A stretch of 6,008 nt of DNA from Gammaproteobacteria bacterium (lineage in GTDB: Bacteria; Pseudomonadota; Gammaproteobacteria; UBA9214): positions 1 through 6,008 of the forward strand of contig JAHKKL010000343.1 in assembly GCA_020027635.1 (NCBI GenBank), in the 5' to 3' direction. The notes below the pieces were generated by a model. That model was not told the DNA's origin, did no database searches, and worked only from the letters and a program-made list of their open reading frames with translations. Of the stretch, positions 1 to 5,432 are shown one piece after another (position 1 is the first letter of the stretch; each line of letters starts with the position of its first letter). The position numbers and the translations under genes are program-made.

Positions 1-732
1 CTGACCCGGCAGCTCGAACAGCACGAACAGGAGACCGGCAACCAGGTCATGGTGGTGACACTGCCCTCACTCCAGGGCTATGCCATCGAGGACTACGGTT
101 ACCAGCTCGGCCGCCACTGGGGCATCGGCCAGGGGAATCGCAACAACGGCGTGCTGCTGATCGTGGCCGCGCATGAGCGCAAGGTGCGCATCGAGGTGGG
201 CTACGGGCTGGAAGACACCCTGACCGATGCCCGCAGTCACGAGATTATCCAGCAGGTCATCCTGCCGCAGTTCCGCAACGATCACTACAGCGAAGGCATC
301 CTGCTCGGAACACAGGCCATACTCGGGACCCTGCAGGGCACTTATACGCCCCCGAAAGCCGATTCACTGGATAAACCCAAACATTTTCTTACCCTGTTCA
401 TCCTCTTGATCGGTATCGGTGAATTCGCCGCGGGCTGGTTCAGCAGCCGGCTGGTTTCCGCGGGCGTCCTGGGCGGGGTCGCGGTCCTGTTCGGATGGCT
501 GGTGCTCGGCTCGCTGGCCGTCGGCGTGGCGATCGCCTTTTTCGTGGTGGTCTTCCATTTCTTCATCGGTGGCGGAGGCGGTCCCACCGGCCGTTACGGC
601 GGTTATTATCGGGGCAGCCGCGGCGGGGGGTTCGGTGGCGGCGGCTTCTCCGGTGGTGGATTCTCCGGGGGCGGCGGCTTCCGTGGCGGAGGCGGTTCTT
701 TCGGCGGTGGCGGGGCATCCGGAGGCTGGTGA
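1..732 (+). CDS. YgcG-like TPM-domain membrane protein with glycine-rich C-terminus (5' partial)
   Basis: The frame is open from base 1, so the start and the expected export signal lie outside the window; the ATG at 49 is internal to the domain. Visible residues 1 to about 113 form a TPM (YgcG/TPM_phosphatase) domain, recognised by the run NGVLLIVAAHERKVRIEVGY followed by GLEDTLTDA and a PQFRNDHYSEGI block. Then come two or three hydrophobic segments (about residues 128-147, 151-170 and 170-189). The last roughly 55 residues are almost pure Gly/Ser/Phe with Arg and Tyr, starting FFIGGGGGPTGR and ending in ASGGW. This order (exported TPM domain, membrane anchor, Gly-rich tail) is typical of YgcG-type proteins, which often sit downstream of lemA; lemA is not visible here. 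The biochemical role of the family is poorly settled; a phosphatase name exists for plant relatives but should not be assumed. The next gene follows after 3 bp, so co-transcription is likely. Confidence 0.9.
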   Translation: MTRQLEQHEQETGNQVMVVTLPSLQGYAIEDYGYQLGRHWGIGQGNRNNGVLLIVAAHERKVRIEVGYGLEDTLTDARSHEIIQQVILPQFRNDHYSEGILLGTQAILGTLQGTYTPPKADSLDKPKHFLTLFILLIGIGEFAAGWFSSRLVSAGVLGGVAVLFGWLVLGSLAVGVAIAFFVVVFHFFIGGGGGPTGRYGGYYRGSRGGGFGGGGFSGGGFSGGGGFRGGGGSFGGGGASGGW

Positions 733-735
733 GCT

Positions 736-1353
736 ATGGCGTTTCTGACACAGCGCGAAAAACAGCACATCGCTGCGGCCATTGCCGCGGCCGAGCGGAA
801 GACACAGGGCGAACTGGTCACGGTGATCACCCCCTGCAGCGATGCCTACCGCCACATTCCGTTCCTCTGGGCCGCGCTGCTGGCGCTGCTGGTACCCGGG
901 GTCCTTTCCGTATTCGAGAACCCGCTCCCCGGGGATCTGGCCTACCTGGCGCAGATCTGCACCTTCCTCGGGGCCGCGGCACTGTTCAACTGGTTGCCGC
1001 TGAAGATGTGCCTGATTCCGGCCGACGTGAAAAGACTGCGCGCCCATCGCCTCGCCCGGGAACAGTTCTTTCTGCAGAAGCTGCACATGACCCGCGAACG
1101 CACCGGCGTGCTGTTGTTCGTGTCGGTGGCGGAACGCTATGTCGAGATCATCGCCGACCAGGGCATCAACGACAAGGTCGCGCCGGATGCATGGCAGTCC
1201 ATCGTCACCGGCTTTATCGGGCGGGTCCGCCAGCGGCAGATCGCGGAGGGTTTTCTCACGGCCATCGCCGCCTGCGGTGAACTGCTGGCGCAACACTTTC
1301 CGGCCACGGATGACAACCGCAATGAATTACCGAACCGCCTGGTCGAACTGTAG
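736..1353 (+). CDS. TPM-domain-like membrane protein, second gene of the pair
   Basis: This is a 205-residue protein. The ATG is preceded by GGAGG at 721-725 (10-base spacing), which lies inside the last codons of the upstream gene and supports this start and translational coupling. The N-terminal segment TQREKQHIAAAIAAAERKTQ and the following GELVTVI resemble the start of a TPM fold. Two hydrophobic segments follow (about 41-60 and 68-88). The second half, ERTGVLLFVSVAERYVEIIA (121-140) then DQGINDKV, matches the conserved TPM strand and loop. The membrane pair therefore appears inserted within the TPM domain, as in the short companion proteins found next to YgcG-like proteins. Role unknown; probably an inner-membrane partner of the upstream protein. 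The gene ends 24 bp before the IS end and is convergent with the transposase, so the insertion did not disrupt it. Confidence 0.85.
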   Translation: MAFLTQREKQHIAAAIAAAERKTQGELVTVITPCSDAYRHIPFLWAALLALLVPGVLSVFENPLPGDLAYLAQICTFLGAAALFNWLPLKMCLIPADVKRLRAHRLAREQFFLQKLHMTRERTGVLLFVSVAERYVEIIADQGINDKVAPDAWQSIVTGFIGRVRQRQIAEGFLTAIAACGELLAQHFPATDDNRNELPNRLVEL

Positions 1354-1365
1354 ACATGCCCTGCT

Positions 1366-1404
1366 GCGAATCAATCGAGTCTGACCCGAATGGCACTTAC
1401 TTAA
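1366..1404 (+). repeat. 39-bp left-end repeat, copy 1 (IS left end plus 11 bp of flank)
   Basis: This stretch is repeated at 5211-5249 with 38 of 39 bases identical; the one difference is A1378 versus G5223. It contains the IS left inverted repeat (from 1377) preceded by GCGAATCAATC. The identity therefore runs beyond the inverted repeat that defines the element, into what should be flanking DNA. Confidence 0.85.
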
Positions 1405-2785
1405 TCTTCTTTGGATGGCCATTTTTCCTGACTTCCTCCCTGGCAATCTGACGTTGTTTAGTGAGTAGCGGAAAGGGTTTGGGTCGTTGTTTCATGGCTC
1501 GTGGTTCAATGCGTCCCGGGCGATTTCCCACCCGCTGTTGCGCAATCAGGATGAACAGCGTTGCCAGTTGACTCTCATCGTAGCGCCCGGCCCCATTCTG
1601 CCGCCAGGCAATCCAGAGCTGCAGAGTGTGCTTGAAGCTCAGTTGCCGGGGTAGGATGTCGGCCAATAAGGCGGCCTGGGCCATCAGCAGTCTGATCAGG
1701 TTGTAGGCCAACAGATAGACCCAGATCTCCTTCTCCGCCATCGCCGGAGTTAGACAACTCAACCGCTCCATGCCCAGAGTGGTCTTGATGTTGCGCAGAT
1801 CCAGCTCGACATGCCAACGCTCTTGATAGAGCGCCTTCAGGGCCGCTTTGGGCGTTTGCTTCGGGCACAGCAGCGTGGTCATCAAGATCTTGCCTCCCGT
1901 ATGCAGTTCCCGCACCTTCAGGGCCTGCGGCGCCCGATCGTACTCGACTTGGCTCATCCAGGCGGGCTTGAGCTTCGGCTTGCGCAGTTCAATCACGTGA
2001 TCACGCGCTCCCAGCCGCTCCCCGCGGCGAAAATCCGTGCTGCGCCGCCGTGAACCCTGTTGCTCAAAAACCCCATCCACGCCGCGTTCCCGCAGCGCGC
2101 ACAGCAGAAAATAGGTGGCGTAGAAGGCATCGCCCAACAGGATGTCCCCGTCGGCTAACGTGTCGAGTATCGATCGGAGCAGGGACTGTTCATCGCTGCC
2201 CTTGCCTTGGCAAGGGCCCATGGCCGCATTGAGCACCGCACCACTGGCCAGGCAAATGATGCCAACCAAGCGGCACAGGGGAAACCCCAAGCCGGGCTGT
2301 TGGCTGCCCGGTTGCGGGTAGAGTTCTTGGTTCTCCGGCGTATCGGGCAGCGCCACAGTCGCCCCATCGACCAGCCGCACCGCTCGACCCCGCCAGTGCC
2401 ATGTCTGCGGGGTGCACTCGGCCATCACGTATCCCGTGTGACGGGCCAGCGTGGCGACCATCTCCAGTGGCAAGCGCTGCCGTGCCCGGCAGTAAGCTCC
2501 CGTATGGGTACTGCACAGCGGCAGTGCGCCCATCAATCGCTTGATCGCGGCGTCATCCACCGCCTGCTGGCAAGAGCGATCCGCGCTCAGCGCCTGAGCC
2601 AGAAACATCGACAACGTCTCGGTGGGTGGAAACAGCCGTTCCCGGTGTTCGGGCAACAGCGATTCCACTTGGCCCAGGAGTTGCGGGCCGGTAAGCAAAT
2701 TGAAGAAGGCGTAGGAATCGCTGTCGGCGGCATAGCGGCGAACACGTTGTTGTTGATGTAAACCGGCGCGTTGATTAGGATGCAT
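1397..2785 (-). CDS. IS4-family DDE transposase
   Basis: This 462-residue, uninterrupted protein should bind the element's ends and carry out cut-and-paste transposition. Probable catalytic residues are D140 (in RLVDGATVALPD), D219 (in DILLGDAFYATY) and E327. The last sits in the IS4-signature YREK motif: Y320, R323, E327 and K334 with the canonical spacing Y-2-R-3-E-6-K. The N-terminal 130 residues contain a helical region (SMFLAQALSADRSCQQAVDD) typical of IS4 N-terminal domains; the C-terminal tail is strongly basic (REEVRKNGHPKK), consistent with DNA binding. The length is usual for the family. The ATG has GAGGA (complement of 2796-2800) ten bases upstream. That site lies in the internal loop of a leader hairpin whose stem starts one base from the start codon, so translation is probably restrained. 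The TAA stop (1397-1399) is within the inverted repeat. Confidence 0.95.
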   Translation of the reverse strand: MHPNQRAGLHQQQRVRRYAADSDSYAFFNLLTGPQLLGQVESLLPEHRERLFPPTETLSMFLAQALSADRSCQQAVDDAAIKRLMGALPLCSTHTGAYCRARQRLPLEMVATLARHTGYVMAECTPQTWHWRGRAVRLVDGATVALPDTPENQELYPQPGSQQPGLGFPLCRLVGIICLASGAVLNAAMGPCQGKGSDEQSLLRSILDTLADGDILLGDAFYATYFLLCALRERGVDGVFEQQGSRRRSTDFRRGERLGARDHVIELRKPKLKPAWMSQVEYDRAPQALKVRELHTGGKILMTTLLCPKQTPKAALKALYQERWHVELDLRNIKTTLGMERLSCLTPAMAEKEIWVYLLAYNLIRLLMAQAALLADILPRQLSFKHTLQLWIAWRQNGAGRYDESQLATLFILIAQQRVGNRPGRIEPRAMKQRPKPFPLLTKQRQIAREEVRKNGHPKKIK

Positions 2786-2786
2786 G

Positions 2787-2856
2787 AAGGCTGGTTCCTC
2801 GGGTGATGGGTGTCGGTTTGGCGACTGTCAGTCTATCACCTGGACCAGCCTTTTTT
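2787..2856 (-). promoter_or_regulatory. Leader hairpin around the transposase ribosome-binding site
   Basis: Three nested complementary pairs are visible: AAGGCTGGT (2787-2795) with ACCAGCCTT (2844-2852), GGTGAT (2802-2807) with ATCACC (2835-2840), and GACTG (2823-2827) with CAGTC (2829-2833). In the transposase mRNA the outer stem ends next to the start codon and the Shine-Dalgarno bases sit in the internal loop. Many insertion sequences use such structures to block translation from transcripts entering from outside; that role here is inference. Read on the plus strand, the stem is followed by six T (2851-2856), so it could also act as a terminator in that direction. Confidence 0.6.
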
Positions 2857-2888
2857 ATCTGCTACATCAGTTGCTTGTTCCTTAAGTA

Positions 2889-2910
2889 AGTGCCATTCGA
2901 GTGCCATTCG
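2889..2910 (+). repeat. Tandem 11-bp duplication in the IS right end
   Basis: AGTGCCATTCG occurs twice back to back (2889-2899 and 2900-2910). Each copy can pair with the single copy of the complementary sequence in the left end (1387-1397). The right end of the nearby MITE-like element has only one copy (5412-5422), so the duplication is specific to this IS end. Confidence 0.9.
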
Positions 2911-2959
2911 GGTCAGATCCCAGTTTCAGCTAATATAAGTCAAAACCAGGATCCGACCC
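2910..2959 (+). repeat. REP-like imperfect palindrome between the IS and the PLD gene
   Basis: Bases 2910-2926 (GGGTCAGATCCCAGTTT) and 2943-2959 (AAACCAGGATCCGACCC) are complementary at 14 of 17 positions around a 16-base AT-rich loop. The left arm overlaps the last bases of the IS right end. GGGTC/GACCC arms of this kind resemble the short palindromes scattered in gammaproteobacterial intergenic regions. The loop contains TAATAT (2931-2936), which could serve as a -10 box for the downstream gene, but I see no good -35. Confidence 0.6.
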
Positions 2960-2975
2960 CTGTTTACTCGGGAAG

Positions 2976-5033
2976 GTGATTGATTCTATCAAAGTCAGAG
3001 TCATGCCCGCGCTGGTACTGCCTTTTGTCATTCTGCTTGTTGCGCTGACTGGCTGCGCTGCGCAACCGGAAAACCCCACGACACCCGATGAACTCGAGAA
3101 ACTGCTGGGCCAGCCGCCCAGTGGCGCTTACTACCAGAACGGCAAGCTCTTGTTACAGTACGGCACCGGACGCGAAGCCATCCAGCTTGGCGCATCGTGG
3201 CCCATGGATGACCAGAAACCCGATCAGCATCACTACCACACCGCTGTCATCGATCTGCTCACCGAACCCCCGCCTGCCCCGGAAGCGTTGCAACACCACT
3301 GGCAGCGAGTCACCCTTTTTGATGAGCCTCGGTGGGAAAACCTGGTCAACACCGTTCTGGAAAAACAGGTCCCTGAAAACCGCGAAACCGGCACGCTGGT
3401 GACAATACAGGGGCATGACTTTGCACTGCAGCGCGATCAGTCAGGCAAGCTTCACGTCTATCGTCTCGAGAACAAGCCTGCAGGTCTTCAGATTACGCAC
3501 AGCACCGGGGAAGACAGCCTTTCGGCACAAGCCAATGCCTATCTGAGAGAGAAACTGGCAAAGGAAGGGAAGCCGCCCGGCCCGGTGCTGTTTGTGCTCG
3601 GCGACGACGAACTGGGTGGCGCTTTCGCCCTGTTTGATTTCAACCACAACCAGTCGGTCTTTATTACCCAGTCGTCCAGCCCTCTTCAAATTGACCAGAA
3701 GCTCGGTTTTTCTCTTCGTCTCGTCGACGCCCTGACGCTGCGCAGCCACATACTGACCGCGCTCAGGAATCCGTTCTCCGTCACCGGCCGGCTGGTATGG
3801 GTAACCGCAAATACAGGGGCAGTAATGGTGCCGCGGGCAATGGGTACTGCTGGCGAAACACCCCCTCCAGTCGCCAACCGGCCGGCAATGAATCTGGAAC
3901 AGTGGGAGCGCCACCTGGACCAACTGGTCGGCAAGGACACATACCGTGGCAGCATGAAGCCCCTCATCGACGGGGAAGCCTTTTTTGTCTCGATGATCCA
4001 GGCAATACAGGAGGCGCGGGAATCCATCGACATCCAGCTTTACATTTTTGACAGCGACGACTACGCGCTGCGTATCGCCGACCTGCTCAGGAAGCGATCA
4101 CGCGAAATCAAGGTGCGCGTGCTGATTGATTACCTGGGTTCCATCGCGGCGGGCCAGGTTTCCGCCCAATCGGCCTATTACTCGCACCGGAAGCCGCCGT
4201 TTTCCATTGCCAACTATCTGCGGCAGGACTCGGACATCGAAGTACGCTCCCTGGACAATCCCTGGCTGACTTCCGACCATACCAAACTCATCGTTGTCGA
4301 CCACGGCAAAGCCTACATCGGCGGCATGAACATCGGCCGTGAGTATCGGTACGAGTGGCATGACATGATGGTCGAAGTCGAAGGTCCCATCGTCGGCCGC
4401 CTGCAAAAGGATTTCGACAAACGCTGGGCCTATGCCAGCATGGGCGGCGACTTCGCGTACGCCCTGGCGAGCATGAAACGAGAGTCTTTTACGGGACCAG
4501 CGGAACGGGACGACTTCATCGATATCCGGCCCCTTTATACCCGTACCGGCAGTGCGCAAATCCTGCGCGCCCAACTGGCCGCCATTCGCAAGGCCAACTC
4601 GTACATTTACATAGAACAGCCCTACGTTTCCGAAGATGAGATCATCTCGGAACTGATCGGAGCGCGCAAACGGGGAGTCGATGTGCGCATTATCCTGCCC
4701 ACACACAATGATTCCGGCTTCATGGACAGTGCCAACCTCGTGGCAGCCAAGGCCTTCATCAACAACGGCGTGCGAGTATACGGCTACCCAGGAATGACCC
4801 ATGTGAAAGCCGCGATCTATGATGGCTGGGCCTGTGTCGGGTCGGCAAATTTCGACAAGCTCAGCCTGCGCATTAACCAGGAAACCGACCTTGCCACCTC
4901 TGATCCGCGTTTTGTCGGGAAACTGCGCCAGGACCTGTTCGAGGCCGACTTCGCACGTTCAACGGAATGGAAAGAGGCGCAGCCGGTCAACTGGACTGAC
5001 TACCTTTCGGAGTTCATCGCCGACCAGCTTTAG
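2976..5033 (+). CDS. Phospholipase D / cardiolipin synthase-like lipoprotein
   Basis: This is a 685-residue protein from GTG 2976. Residues 1-27 are a lipoprotein signal: a short n-region with K6 and R8, a hydrophobic core, and the lipobox LTGC with C27 as the probable lipidated cysteine. GTG is chosen because it supplies the basic n-region; ATG 3003 would leave none. The GGAAG at 2971 directly abuts the GTG, so the start is not secure. Residues about 305-685 are a two-lobed PLD domain: H435-x-K437-x4-D442 in DHTKLIVVDHGKAYIGG, and H609-x-K611-x4-D616 in THVKAAIYDGWACVGSANFD. Both HKD motifs look intact, so phosphodiesterase or phosphatidyl transfer activity on phospholipids is plausible; the substrate cannot be told. 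Residues about 28-300 match no domain I recognise. The gene is monocistronic, flanked by REP-like hairpins, and convergent with the peptidase gene. Confidence 0.9.
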   Translation: MIDSIKVRVMPALVLPFVILLVALTGCAAQPENPTTPDELEKLLGQPPSGAYYQNGKLLLQYGTGREAIQLGASWPMDDQKPDQHHYHTAVIDLLTEPPPAPEALQHHWQRVTLFDEPRWENLVNTVLEKQVPENRETGTLVTIQGHDFALQRDQSGKLHVYRLENKPAGLQITHSTGEDSLSAQANAYLREKLAKEGKPPGPVLFVLGDDELGGAFALFDFNHNQSVFITQSSSPLQIDQKLGFSLRLVDALTLRSHILTALRNPFSVTGRLVWVTANTGAVMVPRAMGTAGETPPPVANRPAMNLEQWERHLDQLVGKDTYRGSMKPLIDGEAFFVSMIQAIQEARESIDIQLYIFDSDDYALRIADLLRKRSREIKVRVLIDYLGSIAAGQVSAQSAYYSHRKPPFSIANYLRQDSDIEVRSLDNPWLTSDHTKLIVVDHGKAYIGGMNIGREYRYEWHDMMVEVEGPIVGRLQKDFDKRWAYASMGGDFAYALASMKRESFTGPAERDDFIDIRPLYTRTGSAQILRAQLAAIRKANSYIYIEQPYVSEDEIISELIGARKRGVDVRIILPTHNDSGFMDSANLVAAKAFINNGVRVYGYPGMTHVKAAIYDGWACVGSANFDKLSLRINQETDLATSDPRFVGKLRQDLFEADFARSTEWKEAQPVNWTDYLSEFIADQL

Positions 5034-5078
5034 CAGGCCGCTGAATGCTGATGCTGCCATTGTGCTGACTCCCATTCA

Positions 5079-5106
5079 CGGAGCGGAAAAGGCGGAGCGG
5101 AAAAGG
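5079..5106 (+). repeat. 14-bp tandem duplication
   Basis: CGGAGCGGAAAAGG occurs twice without a gap (5079-5092 and 5093-5106). The second copy runs into the left arm of the hairpin that follows, so the arm's AAAAGG is shared between the two structures. Confidence 0.9.
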
Positions 5107-5153
5107 GGTCGGTGAAAATCGAGTCTTATTCTCAGCTGTCACCGACCCCTTTT
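5101..5153 (+). repeat. REP-like hairpin with 15-bp perfect stem, possible terminator
   Basis: AAAAGGGGTCGGTGA (5101-5115) is exactly complementary to TCACCGACCCCTTTT (5139-5153), with a 23-base loop. It lies 67 bp after the PLD stop codon. The 3' arm ends in four T, so the folded RNA could end transcription; the A and T tracts at its base would also suit the opposite direction. The GGGGTC/GACCCC arms place it with the other GGGTC-type palindromes in this window. Confidence 0.75.
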
Positions 5154-5210
5154 GACCGCAAGTACGCTAGCGCATCAGAAATGGAGAAACAGTCAGACGC
5201 TGGCGATTTG

Positions 5211-5249
5211 GCGAATCAATCGGGTCTGACCCGAATGGCACTTACTTAA
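5211..5249 (+). repeat. 39-bp left-end repeat, copy 2 (MITE left end plus 11 bp of flank)
   Basis: This matches 1366-1404 at 38 of 39 bases in the same orientation. The match stops at 5249; after that the IS continues with TCTTC while this copy continues with GCCGA. Confidence 0.85.
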
Positions 5250-5432
5250 GCCGAAAATGTAGGGCAGGTTAGCGTATTTTTGCGTAACCCGCCAAGCGTT
5301 GCGCAGCAACACAACACGTTTTTTAATGCGTTCCTCCGGCACAGCCGGCGGGTTACGGCACAGCCGGCGTGCCTAACCCGCCCTACATCAGATCGTGGAA
5401 CCGTTTCGGTAAGTGCCATTCGAGTCAGACCC
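5222..5432. mobile_element. MITE-like non-autonomous element with IS4-type ends (211 bp)
   Basis: The terminal inverted repeats are 5222-5244 and 5410-5432, matching at 22 of 23 positions (one C/T difference). Both carry the same CTGACCCGAATGGCACTTA-type sequence as the IS at 1377-2920. The interior has no transposase and no homology to the IS beyond the ends. It could therefore be mobilised in trans by the intact transposase nearby. No target duplication is visible: the flank before 5222 and the flank after 5432 do not match. The right end is inside the peptidase reading frame. Confidence 0.7.
5258..5387 (+). repeat. Nested palindrome filling the MITE core
   Basis: The outer arms TGTAGGGCAGGTTAG (5258-5272) and CTAACCCGCCCTACA (5373-5387) pair with one mismatch. 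Inner arms CGTAACCCGCC (5283-5293) and GGCGGGTTACG (5347-5357) pair perfectly. In the right half GGCACAGCCGGCG is directly repeated at 5338-5350 and 5357-5369. GTAGGGCGGGTTA-type palindromes are a second family of interspersed repeat, distinct from the GGGTC type. A transcript from either strand would fold here, so it may terminate the peptidase mRNA. Confidence 0.75.

Larger units (their letters stand above)
1377..2920 (-). mobile_element. IS4-family insertion sequence, apparently complete (1544 bp)
   Basis: The ends are inverted repeats. Bases 1387-1404 pair perfectly with 2882-2899 over 18 bp. The outer part 1377-1397 pairs with 2900-2920 at 19 of 21 positions. The right end is offset because an 11-bp unit (AGTGCCATTCG) is present twice in tandem, at 2889-2899 and 2900-2910. 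One transposase gene fills the element, and its stop codon lies inside the left inverted repeat. The assignment to IS4 comes from the transposase DDE and YREK motifs. I could not find a convincing direct target duplication: the flank before 1377 and the flank after 2920 do not match. The outer boundary is therefore approximate to a few bases. Intact reading frame and ends suggest a recent and possibly active copy. Confidence 0.85.
5034..5387. other. Gene-free, repeat-rich intergenic region between convergent genes
   Basis: No credible coding sequence lies in these 354 bases. Reading frames through it are short and consist of translated repeats. It holds a 14-bp tandem repeat, a strong hairpin, about 57 bp without recognised structure (5154-5210), and most of the MITE-like element. 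Both flanking genes transcribe into it, so its palindromes are the only candidates for their terminators. Confidence 0.8.

Noticed and set aside
495..1280. Plus-strand frame of 261 codons across both TPM genes
   Set aside because: It is an out-of-frame reading of both genes, very rich in Arg, with no domain signature and no ribosome-binding site.
364..1296. Long minus-strand frame (310 codons) opposite the TPM gene pair
   Set aside because: It is antisense to two genes with clear family signatures, and its composition (runs of Ala, Pro, Glu and Gln) is what the complement of GC-rich Gly-rich coding sequence gives.
2207..2761. Plus-strand frame of 184 codons opposite the transposase
   Set aside because: It is antisense to an intact DDE transposase and looks like a codon-bias shadow.
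1377..2920. Direct target-site duplication around the IS
   Set aside because: The bases before 1377 and after 2920 do not match over any convincing length. The short TCGAGT at 1375-1380 and 2897-2902 is explained by the end repeats.
2908..2936. Promoter for the PLD gene with TAATAT as the -10 box
   Set aside because: The -35 position has no recognisable TTGACA-like hexamer, so it is mentioned only as a possibility.
4098..4802. Minus-strand frame of 234 codons inside the PLD gene
   Set aside because: It is antisense to the part encoding both HKD motifs, and no recognisable motif appears in its translation.
5079..5387. Possible CRISPR array in the repeat-rich intergenic region
   Set aside because: The repeats are inverted or tandem without spacers of even length, and no cas gene is nearby.
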